Assembly: GCF_039645995.1 (NCBI RefSeq)
Contig: NZ_CP147920.1
Coordinates: 186,001 to 250,000 of the forward strand
DNA length: 64,000 bases
Direction: 5' to 3'
Origin: Sulfurimonas sp. HSL3-1
GTDB taxonomy: Bacteria > Campylobacterota > Campylobacteria > Campylobacterales > Sulfurimonadaceae
Shown: one piece after another, positions 27,548-35,889 of the stretch
How positions within the stretch are numbered: the stretch's first letter is position 1
Layout: every line of letters starts with the position of its first letter
Translations under genes and position numbers: made by a program
The notes under the pieces: generated by a model
The model's database searches: none
Seen by the model: only the letters and a program-made list of their open reading frames with translations
What the model was told of the DNA's origin: nothing

Positions 27548-28224
27548 GAAAGCTCCTCTTTGAGTCGGGCGATGGTTTGCTGGGCCGCCTCCTGCTGGGC
27601 GGTTTTTTTGCTCTTGCCGGTGGCTTTGGCGTACTCCTTGCCGTCGATCACGATGGCGATGGTGAACTCTTTCTTGTGGTCAGGACCGCTGCTGCCCACG
27701 AGGCGGTACTCGGGGGTGATGCCGAAGTGCGCCTGGGTCAGCTCCTGCAGCGCCGTCTTGTGGTCTTTGAAGAGGGTGTCGAGGGAGATCTCTTTGTAAA
27801 CGCTCTCCAGCAGGGTGGTCGCGATCGTTTTGACCGGAGCGAGCCCCGCTTCGAGGTAGATGGCGCCGATCACGGCTTCAAAGGCGTTGGAGAGCAGAGA
27901 GGGTTTGGAGCGTCCGCCGTTGTTCTCCTCGGCGTTGGAGAGGAAGATGGCCTGGCCCAGCTTGATATGGTCGGCCAGGCGCGCGAATCCCTCTTCGTTG
28001 ACAAGGGAAGCCCGCATCTTGGAGAGTTTGCCCTCGTCGTGCTTGGGGAAGTGCTCAAAGAGGTATTCGCCGACGATGAGGTCGAGGACGGCGTCGCCCA
28101 GGAATTCGAGGCGTTCGTTGTTGTAGGGCTGTTTGAAACTTTTATGCGTCAGGGCTTCGCGCAGCAGCTGTTTGTTTTCGAAGGTGTAGCCGAGCGTCTG
28201 CTCAATACGCGCCATCTGGTCCAT
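27544..28224 (-). CDS. rnc: Ribonuclease III
   Basis: 226 residues: the catalytic domain with the [21 protein letters not shown] signature (Glu and Asp metal ligands) and a second acidic pair in [14 protein letters not shown], then a double-stranded RNA-binding domain ([11 protein letters not shown] to [16 protein letters not shown]). It processes rRNA precursors and structured RNAs. It starts 2 bases after rnhA, joining two RNases in one operon. Confidence 0.97.
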   Translation of the reverse strand: MDQMARIEQTLGYTFENKQLLREALTHKSFKQPYNNERLEFLGDAVLDLIVGEYLFEHFPKHDEGKLSKMRASLVNEEGFARLADHIKLGQAIFLSNAEENNGGRSKPSLLSNAFEAVIGAIYLEAGLAPVKTIATTLLESVYKEISLDTLFKDHKTALQELTQAHFGITPEYRLVGSSGPDHKKEFTIAIVIDGKEYAKATGKSKKTAQQEAAQQTIARLKEELS

Positions 28225-28226
28225 GC

Positions 28227-28652
28227 TTATCCTCTTTTCATCTTTTCGGCGACGCCCCGGGCCAGGGTGTCGCAGCGTTCGTTTTCCGGGTGGCCGTCAT
28301 GGCCCCGGACCCAGGTCGCTTTGATACGGTGGGGGGCGCTGGCGACGATGTAGTCACGCCAGAGATCGGGGTTCTTCACCTTGGCGAAATCGCGTTTGAT
28401 CCAGTTCTGAAGCCACTCGTTGATCCCCTTGACGACGTAGGAGGAGTCCGAGACGATCTCCACGTCGCAGGGCTCTTTGAGGGCTTTGAGGCCTTCGATG
28501 ACGCCGCGCAGCTCCATACGGTTGTTGGTCGTATGGGGTTCGCCGCCGCTGAGCTCGCGCTCTTTGTCGCCGAAGCGCAGGATCGTCCCGTAGCCGCCGG
28601 GGCCGGGATTGCCCAGGGCGGAACCGTCACTGAACAGGGTGATATGTTTCAT
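28227..28652 (-). CDS. rnhA: Ribonuclease HI
   Basis: 141 residues with the DEDD residues in [34 protein letters not shown] and [11 protein letters not shown]. Degrades RNA in RNA-DNA hybrids. The frame is open to 28799, but the family begins with the [10 protein letters not shown] segment. ATG 28652 overlaps the stop of the upstream LapB-like gene, with AAAGGG just before it. Confidence 0.96.
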   Translation of the reverse strand: MKHITLFSDGSALGNPGPGGYGTILRFGDKERELSGGEPHTTNNRMELRGVIEGLKALKEPCDVEIVSDSSYVVKGINEWLQNWIKRDFAKVKNPDLWRDYIVASAPHRIKATWVRGHDGHPENERCDTLARGVAEKMKRG

Positions 28653-29713
28653 ACTTCGTAAGCCCTTTCCGAGCGTTCCGACGGGGCGAAATCCGCTACG
28701 GCTTTGCCCAGCAGCGGTTCGGTGACGACGGAATCGATCGTATGGCAGTTCGGGCAGCGGTGAAACGGGAAAGGGAAGATCTGCTTGCAGTGGCCGCACA
28801 GGTATTCAAACTGCAGGGTTGCCCCGCTTTGGCCGCTTTGGCGAAGTTTGATCAAAACATCCAGTTCGAATTCGGAACTGTTCTGAGCAAGATTCACGCT
28901 TCCTCTGGCGCTATACAGCTGCCGCAAATAGCCATCACCTGAAATTATATCCAAATTCAGGTGCTCCTCGGGTAAATACCATAGGATGTCCGCGATGATG
29001 CGGCTGGCGGAGAGCTCCAGGGCCGCCCAGGCCACTGCCGGGTCGTGGCGGAAAAGGTATTCGAAGGTCAGGTAGGTGAGGGTGTGGTGTTCGCGGTACT
29101 CCTCGGCGAGCCGCCGGCATTTCGCCGCCGTATCGGTTCGGGCGTCCTGCAGCAGGCTGACGGTCTCCAGGTAGCGGCGGTCGCCGGCGATGTCGTTGCC
29201 GAGTTCGTCGAGGGGCTCAAGCACCTGCAGGGCCTTGTCAAAACTCCGGAGCCGTTCGTAGGTGAAAAGCAGCAGCTTCAGCGCCTGCGGCGTGCGGGGA
29301 AAACGGCCGAGGATCTTGAGCAGGATCGTCTCGCACCGCTCCAGGAAGCCGGCTTTGAAATAGGTCTGGGCGAGCAGCAGCAGCAGTTCGCGGCGGCGGT
29401 GGGGTTCGTGCTGCATCTCCAGGAGGCTGCGGTAGATTGCGACGGCCTGTTCGAAATCGCCGTTTTGCACATAGGTCTGGGCGACGAGCAGCCATGACTT
29501 CTGCGAGACGGCGCTGCTGCCGATCTCGCGGTGGAGTTCGGTCTGGGAGGGGGGCTTGGTAAACGAGCGCAGGAAGCGTTCGAGGTAACGGTGGTCCTCC
29601 TTGCTGCGCAGCCGTCCCCACCAGTAGCTCACGAACGCGATGATGAATATCAGTGCGACGAAAACGATGATGCCGAATAGCGGGTCGCGGAATTCGATAA
29701 AGAGGCTGTTCAC
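28649..29713 (-). CDS. LapB/YciM-like TPR protein with C-terminal zinc ribbon
   Basis: 354 residues: one N-terminal transmembrane helix (about 13-31, ending in SYWWGRL), a TPR array (about 65-290), and a C-terminal rubredoxin-like metal site CGHCKQ and CPNCHT. This is the LapB plan; LapB tethers to the inner membrane and tunes lipopolysaccharide synthesis through FtsH and LpxC in enterics. Whether that holds here is unknown, since Campylobacterota differ in LpxC control. First gene of the rnhA-rnc-aroC operon. Confidence 0.75.
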   Translation of the reverse strand: MNSLFIEFRDPLFGIIVFVALIFIIAFVSYWWGRLRSKEDHRYLERFLRSFTKPPSQTELHREIGSSAVSQKSWLLVAQTYVQNGDFEQAVAIYRSLLEMQHEPHRRRELLLLLAQTYFKAGFLERCETILLKILGRFPRTPQALKLLLFTYERLRSFDKALQVLEPLDELGNDIAGDRRYLETVSLLQDARTDTAAKCRRLAEEYREHHTLTYLTFEYLFRHDPAVAWAALELSASRIIADILWYLPEEHLNLDIISGDGYLRQLYSARGSVNLAQNSSEFELDVLIKLRQSGQSGATLQFEYLCGHCKQIFPFPFHRCPNCHTIDSVVTEPLLGKAVADFAPSERSERAYEV

Positions 29714-29824
29714 GTCGGCTCCTGTCGCACTGCCATGGGGGATCTTGGATTGCAGCCATTATAGCGCTTTTGAACTTTTCCGAGAAAATGAGATAAAAAT
29801 GTGACGAAAAAAACTGATAAAACA

Positions 29825-29854
29825 TTGACATTACTTCGCCAAAAAGGGTAGAAT
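29825..29854 (+). promoter_or_regulatory. Consensus sigma-70 promoter of the recombinase-like/ccoG operon
   Basis: TTGACA (29825-29830), an 18-base spacer and TAGAAT (29849-29854). This is the only near-consensus -35/-10 pair I noticed in the window, in an AT-rich divergent gap. The start site would be near 29861. Confidence 0.7.
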
Positions 29855-29892
29855 GACGTTGAAACTGGAGAATGCGAAAGGTTTATACGTCA

Positions 29893-30549
29893 ATGATATT
29901 CAGTTATATCCGTGCCGATAGCCACTTTCACGGTGTATACGAACAGCTGAAAGTGATCAGTGCCTATGCCAAGAAACATGATCTGGTGATCGAAGACGAG
30001 ATGGTTGATCAGCTGTCGCAGAACAGCCGCCTCAGTGAACGTGACGAGGCTGTGCGTTATATGCGCCAGCCCGAACACATGGGGGGTACGCTGCTGATCT
30101 ACGACCTGTGGGTGCTCAGCAGCAATATCGAGGATGTCGTACAGATGTTGAGCTGTCTGCTCAAAAACGGCATCGAAACCCACTTGATCAAACCTTCAAT
30201 CGTCTTGAATGCGCAAAGTGATATCATCGTCGCGATGGGGTTGGTTGACCAGCTGCGACAGACGATACAGTCGGTGGAGAAGAAGGTGATCGGCCGCCCG
30301 AGAGGGAGCCGTTCTTCTTCGAAGTTCGACCCTTATCTCGAGGTGATCATCGGTTCGCTTCGGGAAGGACAGAGTGTCAGCGAGATCGCTAGAGTATTGG
30401 ATGTGAGCCGGAGTTCCCTGAAAGATTACATCGAGTCGCGGGAGCTCAAAGAGGTGGCGATGGGAAGCAGTTTCTTGGAAAACGTCGACAATGCCGAAGC
30501 CAGCATTATCGAAACGATCGAATGTCCGCAAGTCAATGAAAAGGAGTAG
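29893..30549 (+). CDS. Serine-recombinase-like protein lacking catalytic residues
   Basis: 218 residues. The N-terminal half has the resolvase/invertase fold pattern (FSYIRADSHFHGVYEQL, GGTLLIYDLWVLSSNIEDVVQML). The C-terminal half is a Hin-like DNA-binding region: GRPRGSRSS, then the helix-turn-helix VSEIARVLDVSRSSLKDYI. Where active enzymes read YIRVS, this one reads YIRAD, so Asp takes the place of the catalytic Ser (a Ser follows). The D-R-L-G-R-S arginine motif reads DLWVLSS. It is therefore probably a DNA-binding regulator. ATG 29893 is chosen over 29872, whose GGAG is only one base away. It ends 3 bases before ccoG. Confidence 0.75.
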   Translation: MIFSYIRADSHFHGVYEQLKVISAYAKKHDLVIEDEMVDQLSQNSRLSERDEAVRYMRQPEHMGGTLLIYDLWVLSSNIEDVVQMLSCLLKNGIETHLIKPSIVLNAQSDIIVAMGLVDQLRQTIQSVEKKVIGRPRGSRSSSKFDPYLEVIIGSLREGQSVSEIARVLDVSRSSLKDYIESRELKEVAMGSSFLENVDNAEASIIETIECPQVNEKE

Positions 30550-30552
30550 ACA

Positions 30553-32025
30553 GTGAGTCAGGCAGAAGTCTCAGGCCAGGCCGGATCGGCCAAGGTCAGT
30601 AAGAAAGAGTATTTAAAAGGGTGGGTATCCTACCGCGTAAAACGCTACTGGTTTTTCGTGGGGATGACCATCGTGTCACTGGTACTGCCGTGGATTACGA
30701 TCAACGGCAACCATATTTTCCTGCTGAGCTTTGACAAGCTCAAACTGCACCTGGCGTTTGTCCAGTTCGACATGCAGGAAATGTACCTCATGCCGTTCAT
30801 TCTGATGATCCTTTTTATCGGGGTCTTCGGGATGACGGTGCTCGGCGGCCGCGTTTTCTGCGGCTGGGTCTGTCCGCAGACGATCTTCCGCGTCATCTAC
30901 CGTGACCTGATCGAAACGAAGATCCTGAAACTGCGCAAGCGGATCAAGAACAAGCAGAAAGAGCCCGACTGGAGCAAGCCGGAGAACAAGGCCAAGCGTG
31001 TTGTCGCCATTGCGCTCTGGACGGCGCTCTCCCTGCTGGCGACGGCGAACTTCCTGTGGTTCTTCGTCCCGCCGGAGGACTTTTTCCCGTACCTGCTGAA
31101 CGCGGGTGACCACCTGATCCTCGTCGGGATCCTGCTGATCACAACGCTCTTCCTGGTCGTGGATGTCGTCTGGTTCAAAGAGAACTGGTGTGTCTACGTC
31201 TGTCCCTACTCCCGTATCCAGTCGGTCCTGTACGACGAAGATACGGTGATGGCGATCTACGATCCGCACCGCGGTGGCGAGATCTACGACGAAGCGAAGC
31301 ACAAGCAGTACACGAAACAGAAGGATCTGCAGGCGGTCGAGCCAAATGCGGAGTGTACGACCTGTGAAAGCTGTGTGACCGTCTGTCCGACCCATATCGA
31401 TATCCGCCAGGGGTTGCAGCTCGAGTGTATCAACTGCCTCGAGTGTGTCGACGCCTGTACGGAAGTTATGGGTGCGCTCGGACGTCCGTCGCTGGTCCGC
31501 TGGTCGAGCGAAAAAGAGGTGCTGTTCCAGAAAGGCAAAACGCACTACCTGCGTCCGAAGATCATCGGGTATGCCGTCGTCCTGGTGATCATCATGGTCG
31601 TTCTCGGTATGATGGGAAGCAAGAAGGAGCATATGCTGCTTAACATCAACAAAGAGAACCGTCTCTATGCCATCGAGAAAACGCCGGAAGGCAAAACGCT
31701 GGTCGAGAACGATTACATCTTCCTGCTGCAGAATACGCAGGATAAAGACCACAAGTTCTATTTCGACATCGAGGCACCGAAGGGGATGGAAGGCAAGATC
31801 AAAATTCTCAAGCCGACCAAACCCTTCACCGTCCATCCGGGCGTGAAGAAGAAGAAAATCGTCCGCCTCTATACGACGGAGGAGCTGGTTAAGGATGAGC
31901 GTAAGGATACGGTACTGCCGATCAAGATCCACGCCTATGCCATCGACGACAAAGAGAAGATCGCCGTCGACCGCGAATCAACCTTTATCTTCCCGCGCTA
32001 CGACAAATACGAGGCGGCGGAATAA
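30553..32025 (+). CDS. ccoG: CcoG (RdxA/FixG), cytochrome cbb3 oxidase assembly protein
   Basis: 490 residues, GTG start 5 bases after AAGGAG. Several transmembrane helices carry the GGRVFCGWVCPQTIF motif and VCPYSRIQ. Then come two [4Fe-4S] motifs (CTTCESCVTVCPTHIDIR and CINCLECVDAC), a further helix near 345, and a C-terminal Ig-like domain. CcoG reduces Cu(II) to Cu(I) for delivery to cbb3 oxidase. The oxidase genes themselves are not in the window; the partner in the operon is the recombinase-like gene. Confidence 0.93.
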   Translation: MSQAEVSGQAGSAKVSKKEYLKGWVSYRVKRYWFFVGMTIVSLVLPWITINGNHIFLLSFDKLKLHLAFVQFDMQEMYLMPFILMILFIGVFGMTVLGGRVFCGWVCPQTIFRVIYRDLIETKILKLRKRIKNKQKEPDWSKPENKAKRVVAIALWTALSLLATANFLWFFVPPEDFFPYLLNAGDHLILVGILLITTLFLVVDVVWFKENWCVYVCPYSRIQSVLYDEDTVMAIYDPHRGGEIYDEAKHKQYTKQKDLQAVEPNAECTTCESCVTVCPTHIDIRQGLQLECINCLECVDACTEVMGALGRPSLVRWSSEKEVLFQKGKTHYLRPKIIGYAVVLVIIMVVLGMMGSKKEHMLLNINKENRLYAIEKTPEGKTLVENDYIFLLQNTQDKDHKFYFDIEAPKGMEGKIKILKPTKPFTVHPGVKKKKIVRLYTTEELVKDERKDTVLPIKIHAYAIDDKEKIAVDRESTFIFPRYDKYEAAE

Positions 32026-32341
32026 CCTTCCGCTCAATCTTTCCGTGCGGCGCCCGGCGCCGCGCGCTTTAACGGATCCGTTCCGTTTCCTCCCTTTAAC
32101 GGCCGCCCGAACTGCTGAACCCCGGGCGGGTTCCGTTCTTCCTTCCATTATTTCGAAACAGCCGATCGACTTCACGTATCCAAAAACAGGTGTATGCCGA
32201 GGCATGGTGGCGGTTTTCATAGGCTTCGCCGAAAGGCAATATTGTTATGTGTCGATGCAGGTCTGTCAGAGGTGTGGCGGGAGAGGGGACAAGGCCCCCG
32301 GCGGGATGCCCTGTCTTTCGAGGAAGGTTGTCTGGAACGGT
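32026..32341. other. Convergent 3' region with two GC-rich hairpins, no gene seen
   Basis: 316 bases between ccoG and the convergent purM. A perfect 7-bp hairpin GCGGCGC/GCGCCGC (32047-32063) lies 21 bases after the ccoG stop, and a 7-bp CCGCCCG/CGGGCGG pair is at 32103-32129. These may end transcription from the left. The rest has no convincing coding frame; a small open frame from 32204 runs into the antisense of purM and is not accepted. Confidence 0.5.
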
Positions 32342-33337
32342 TTAGACGATCCGGGCCTCTTTGTCGCCCGGTTCGATCTCGCCAATCAGGTAGCCATCGG
32401 TCGCGTCGAGGACGGCGTTGACGTCGTCGGGACGGACGACGAGGACCATTCCGACACCCATATTGAAGGCGCGGAACATCTCGTCGCGGGCGACGTGTTC
32501 GCTCATCAGTTCAAAGAGCGGCAGGACGCGGACGTCGTCGCCTTTGATGACGGCGCGCAGCCCCTCCGGCAGGACGCGCGGCAGGTTCTCGACAAGACCG
32601 CCGCCGGTGATGTGCGCCATGGCCTGGATTTTCGGTTTGAGCTGCTTGAAGGTCTTGACGTAGATGCGTGTCGGCGCGAGCAGGGCGTCGATAAGTGGCG
32701 CGCCGTTAAAGTCGTCGTCGAATTTCATCCCCATCTTCTCAAACAGGACCTTGCGCGCCAGGGAGAAGCCGTTGGAGTGCAGACCGGAGCTCGGCAGGGC
32801 GATCAGTTTGTCGCCCGCGCGGACGTTGGCGGGGGTGTCGAGCTCGCTCTTCTCCGCGACGCCGACGGCGAAGCCGGCGAGGTCGTAGTCATCTTTGGAG
32901 TACATGCCCGGCATCTCCGCCGTTTCACCGCCGATCAGGGCGCATTCGGCCTGGCGGCACCCTTCGGCGATCCCGCTGACGACGGCGGTGGCGACATCGA
33001 CCTCGAGTTTGCCTGTGGCATAGTAGTCGAGGAAGAAGGTCGGGGTGCCGAAGTTACAGATGAGGTCGTTGACGCACATGGCGACGAGGTCGATGCCGAC
33101 CGTGTCGTGTTTGCCGGAGTCGATGGCCAGTTTCAGCTTGGTGCCGACGCCGTCGGTCGCGGCGAGGAGGACGGGTTCCTTGTATCCAGTTGGCATCTCG
33201 AAGGCGCCGGCGAAAGAGCCGATCCCGCCCAAAACACCGGGGATGCGGGTCGACTTGACCAGGGGCTTGATGTTCTCGACGAAACTGTTCCCGGCGTCGA
33301 TATCGACACCGGCGTCTTTGTAGCTGATTTGACTCAT
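32342..33337 (-). CDS. purM: Phosphoribosylformylglycinamidine cyclo-ligase (AIR synthetase)
   Basis: 331 residues, full length. The N-terminal [13 protein letters not shown], the [16 protein letters not shown] and [14 protein letters not shown] segments, and [11 protein letters not shown] are characteristic. Converts FGAM to AIR with ATP in purine synthesis. It stands alone with no adjacent pur gene in the same direction. Confidence 0.97.
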   Translation of the reverse strand: MSQISYKDAGVDIDAGNSFVENIKPLVKSTRIPGVLGGIGSFAGAFEMPTGYKEPVLLAATDGVGTKLKLAIDSGKHDTVGIDLVAMCVNDLICNFGTPTFFLDYYATGKLEVDVATAVVSGIAEGCRQAECALIGGETAEMPGMYSKDDYDLAGFAVGVAEKSELDTPANVRAGDKLIALPSSGLHSNGFSLARKVLFEKMGMKFDDDFNGAPLIDALLAPTRIYVKTFKQLKPKIQAMAHITGGGLVENLPRVLPEGLRAVIKGDDVRVLPLFELMSEHVARDEMFRAFNMGVGMVLVVRPDDVNAVLDATDGYLIGEIEPGDKEARIV

Positions 33338-33578
33338 AGATCGCTCCAGATGATTATTAATGGAAGTATAGCGAAGGTGGGGTTAGGATAGGGTTTGGCA
33401 GGGCGTTTCAGCGCAGATGCGTTATCCTTCGCCTACATGTTCGGCGCGTCCAAAGCTTGGCCGGTGAGAAGTTGGGATTTTCTTCATTCCGGTTTAAATG
33501 TAAGATGCTAAAATCGCGCCACTTTCGGCACAAGGGCCGTTCTAAACAAAGCCCTTAACGCCCCGAGGAATTGAGAAA

Positions 33579-34124
33579 ATGAGAGAGTTTGTCTACCCTG
33601 AAATGATGGTACACGTCCCGATGTGTACCCACAAGGCGCCCCAGAATGTTCTGGTGATCAGCGAGGCGCCCAAACGCCTTCAGACGGAAGTGGCGCGCCA
33701 CGAGGGCGTCGTTGTCGTCCATGCGCCGGCCAGCCTTGAGGCGCTGCGCGAAGTCGCCGACGGCAGTGTCGACGTCGTCATTTGCGAAGCGGATGTCGAT
33801 GCGGCGGTGGCCGGACACATCAACCGCGTCCTTAGTGAAGAGGGGGTCGTTTCCATGCGCCACGCTTCGCTCGAGGAAGTCCAGGCCAATACGGTCCTGC
33901 TCGGCGTGCTGAGCAACTATTTCAAGGTGATCATGCCTTACCGCCTTGCCAACGAGGAGACCCTGCTGCTGGCCAGCAAGGGTAACCATCCGACGGCGGA
34001 CATCAACCTCCACCGCGCAGACATGCTCGACGGGCTGGAGTACTACAACACGGATATCCACCCGGCCGCGTTCGCGATGCCGAATTACATCCGCAAAACC
34101 TACCTCGGAATCATCCGCAACTAA
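33579..34124 (+). CDS. Degenerate spermidine-synthase-like protein
   Basis: 181 residues against about 260-280 for SpeE. The opening EFVYPEMMVHVPMCTHKAPQNVLVI aligns with the SpeE core (Y-H-E-M-x-x-H-x-P and the first Rossmann strand). However, the following GGGDGG nucleotide-binding loop is replaced by SEAPKR, and the N-terminal beta domain is missing. The end VLSNYFKVIMPYRL and YYNTDIHPAAFAMPNYIR is SpeE-like. Its place before coaE is where Helicobacter has speE. It is unlikely to make spermidine. TAAAAT at 33509-33514 and an AAGGGC/GCCCTT leader hairpin (33532-33556) precede it. Confidence 0.7.
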   Translation: MREFVYPEMMVHVPMCTHKAPQNVLVISEAPKRLQTEVARHEGVVVVHAPASLEALREVADGSVDVVICEADVDAAVAGHINRVLSEEGVVSMRHASLEEVQANTVLLGVLSNYFKVIMPYRLANEETLLLASKGNHPTADINLHRADMLDGLEYYNTDIHPAAFAMPNYIRKTYLGIIRN

Positions 34125-34146
34125 ATGGCATTCATTATGAGTACGC

Positions 34147-34222
34147 CGAAGGAGCAAAGCCCCTCCGACTACGCTGACGCTTTGTCCGCCTCGGCGGCGG
34201 GCCCACGCCTTCACAGGGGACT
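34147..34222 (-). repeat. Dispersed two-hairpin element, copy 4 (before coaE)
   Basis: Read on the minus strand: CACAG-TCCC-CTGTG hairpin (34222-34209), hairpin 1 CCGCC-GCCGA-GGCGG (34200-34186), linker with CAGCGTAG (34176-34169), hairpin 2 CGGAGG/CCTTCG with loop GGCTTTGCT (34167-34147). The one non-Watson-Crick pair in hairpin 2 is G-U only in this reading direction. The first hairpin encloses the coaE ribosome site on the other strand. Confidence 0.6.
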
Positions 34223-34225
34223 GTG

Positions 34226-34819
34226 ATGGCTTTTGAGTATGCGATCGCACTGACCGGGGGGATCGCGACGGGCAAGAGTACCGTCGCTTCCCTGCTGGCC
34301 CTGCACGGCCTGCGGGTCATCGACGCCGATGCGATCGCGCACAGGCTGCTGGACGAGCACAGCGGATGGGTCGCCGAGACCTTCGGCGCACGCTATGTCG
34401 AAAACGGCAAGGTCCTGCGCAGCGAACTGGGCAAAGTGATCTTCTCCGACCCCACGGCCAAGGCGACGCTCGAATCTTACCTGCACCCCAAGATCCGTCA
34501 GGCGATCGAGGAGGAGAGCGAACGCCAGGACGCTTTCAAATTCCCCTACCTGATCGACATCCCGCTCTACTTCGAGACGCAGGCCTATCCCATCGCGGAC
34601 TCCGTCGTCGTTTACACTCCCAAAGCGACGCAGCTGCAGCGGTTTATGAAACGCAACGGCTTCGACGAGGCCGAGGCGCTGCGCCGCATCGAGTCCCAGA
34701 TGGACATCGAGGAGAAGAAAAAGCGCGCGACCTGGGTGATCGACAACAGCGGCAACCTCAAACACCTTCAGGCTGAGTGCGAGGCCTTTGTCGATACGAT
34801 CAAAGCAAAATATCAATAA
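34226..34819 (+). CDS. coaE: Dephospho-CoA kinase
   Basis: 197 residues. P-loop GGIATGKSTVASLLA, DADAIAHRLL and the HPKIRQAIEEE segment identify CoaE, which phosphorylates dephospho-CoA to CoA. ATG 34226 is preferred to GTG 34223 because AGGGGA ends 5 bases before it. That AGGGGA lies in the loop of a CACAG/CTGTG hairpin, which may limit initiation. Followed by dapF after 53 bases. Confidence 0.95.
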   Translation: MAFEYAIALTGGIATGKSTVASLLALHGLRVIDADAIAHRLLDEHSGWVAETFGARYVENGKVLRSELGKVIFSDPTAKATLESYLHPKIRQAIEEESERQDAFKFPYLIDIPLYFETQAYPIADSVVVYTPKATQLQRFMKRNGFDEAEALRRIESQMDIEEKKKRATWVIDNSGNLKHLQAECEAFVDTIKAKYQ

Positions 34820-34872
34820 CTTTTCAAGCAAGACCCACTACACTTCCATACTGATATCTCTAAAAGGCCCAT

Positions 34873-35625
34873 ATGATGATGATCGCCAAATACAGCGCCA
34901 GCGGTAACGACTTTGTCCTCTTCCACAGCTTTATCGCAAGAGACCGCTCCGAATTGGCCCGTACCCTCTGTGACCGCCAGAGCGGCGTCGGTGCCGACGG
35001 GCTGATCGTCCTCGTGCCGCACGCAGAGCACGACTTCGAGTGGCAGTTCTACAACAGCGACGGCTCGACGGCGGAGATGTGCGGCAACGGCAGCCGTGCC
35101 TGCGCGCACTACGCCTACAGCAACGGCCTGGCACCGGCGAACATGACTTTCCTGACGGAAGCGGGTGTTATCGGCGCCGAGGTAGAAGGCGATATGGTGC
35201 AAAGCGACCTGACCCCGCCGAAGATCCTCCGTGACGACATCGTCGCGGGTGGGAAAAAGTGGTGGCTGCTCGATACGGGCGTGCCCCACCTCGTCACCTT
35301 CGATGCCGACATGGACAATTTCGACCTCGTAGAGGCGCGTGCGCTGCGCTTTGAACACAATGCCAACGTCAACATCGCCTCTGTCAACAGCGACGGTTCC
35401 ATCCGGGTACGGACTTATGAGCGCGGCGTCGAGGATGAGACGCTGGCCTGCGGGACGGGGATGGCGGCCTGTTTCTACCGCGCCAATCGTGAAGAACTTG
35501 TCGGTGACAAAGCGGAGGTCTACCCCAAAAGCGGGGAGACGCTCTATCTCGGGCTGGAAGAGGGGACGATTACCTTCAAAGGGCTGGTGAAGAAGACGTT
35601 TGAGACGGTTTTGGATGTGAAGTAA
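34873..35625 (+). CDS. dapF: Diaminopimelate epimerase
   Basis: 250 residues. Both catalytic cysteines are present: one in GSTAEMCGNGSRACAHY and one in ETLACGTGMAACFY. N-terminal KYSASGNDFVLF is typical. Makes meso-diaminopimelate for peptidoglycan and lysine. Three ATG codons in a row open the frame, so the exact start is uncertain by up to two codons. It ends 2 bases before copy 2 of the repeat element. Confidence 0.96.
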   Translation: MMMIAKYSASGNDFVLFHSFIARDRSELARTLCDRQSGVGADGLIVLVPHAEHDFEWQFYNSDGSTAEMCGNGSRACAHYAYSNGLAPANMTFLTEAGVIGAEVEGDMVQSDLTPPKILRDDIVAGGKKWWLLDTGVPHLVTFDADMDNFDLVEARALRFEHNANVNIASVNSDGSIRVRTYERGVEDETLACGTGMAACFYRANREELVGDKAEVYPKSGETLYLGLEEGTITFKGLVKKTFETVLDVK

Positions 35626-35627
35626 TA

Positions 35628-35707
35628 AGCGCGGGTTGTCTGCGCGTGAGCACTCTGCTGAAGAGAACGCAGTGTTAACGCAGGTACCCGGATTTTGTTC
35701 GGGTGCC
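35628..35707 (+). repeat. Dispersed two-hairpin element, copy 2 (after dapF)
   Basis: Parts: GCGC-rich arm (35629-35646), hairpin 1 CTCT-GCTGA-AGAG (35653-35665), linker CGCAGTGTTAACGCA (35668-35682), hairpin 2 GGTACCCG/CGGGTGCC with loop GATTTTGTT (35683-35707). Stems differ from copies 1, 3 and 4 yet pair; the loops match. It could serve as the 3' end of the dapF transcript. Confidence 0.7.
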
Positions 35708-35729
35708 GTATAAAATGTTTTTGTTCCCC

Positions 35730-35755
35730 TTCTTCTTTGTGTGCCCAAAGAAGAA
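35730..35755. repeat. Perfect 10-bp inverted repeat
   Basis: TTCTTCTTTG and CAAAGAAGAA flank a 6-base loop in the 264-base convergent gap between dapF and prfA. It could act as a bidirectional terminator, but no T tract follows on either side. The remainder of the gap up to 35889 shows no gene. Confidence 0.55.
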
Positions 35756-35889
35756 GCCGAACCCGGAAGAAGAAAGGGCAACAAGCTGCCGCTTTCGGGA
35801 CATCCCACTCCCCGGTGATCCTCCTGACACGCTAATTATCATTTCGGACTTATATAAAAAGCGGATAGTGGCTTGGGCAGCGATGCCGC

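Noticed and set aside
32204-32341. Possible small Cys-containing ORF (VCQRCGGRG segment)
   Set aside because: No ribosome site, no stop before entering the antisense of purM, and only one CxxC-like pair.
31895-33391. 498-codon open frame on the plus strand through the ccoG-purM gap
   Set aside because: Mostly antisense to purM; the part inside the gap has no ribosome site or family resemblance.
34813-35808. 331-codon open frame on the minus strand across dapF and repeat copy 2
   Set aside because: Antisense to dapF. Part of its translation (EQNPGT..VNTAFSSAE) resembles that of the other repeat copies, but the frame is not kept in copy 3, so the shared feature is structure rather than coding.
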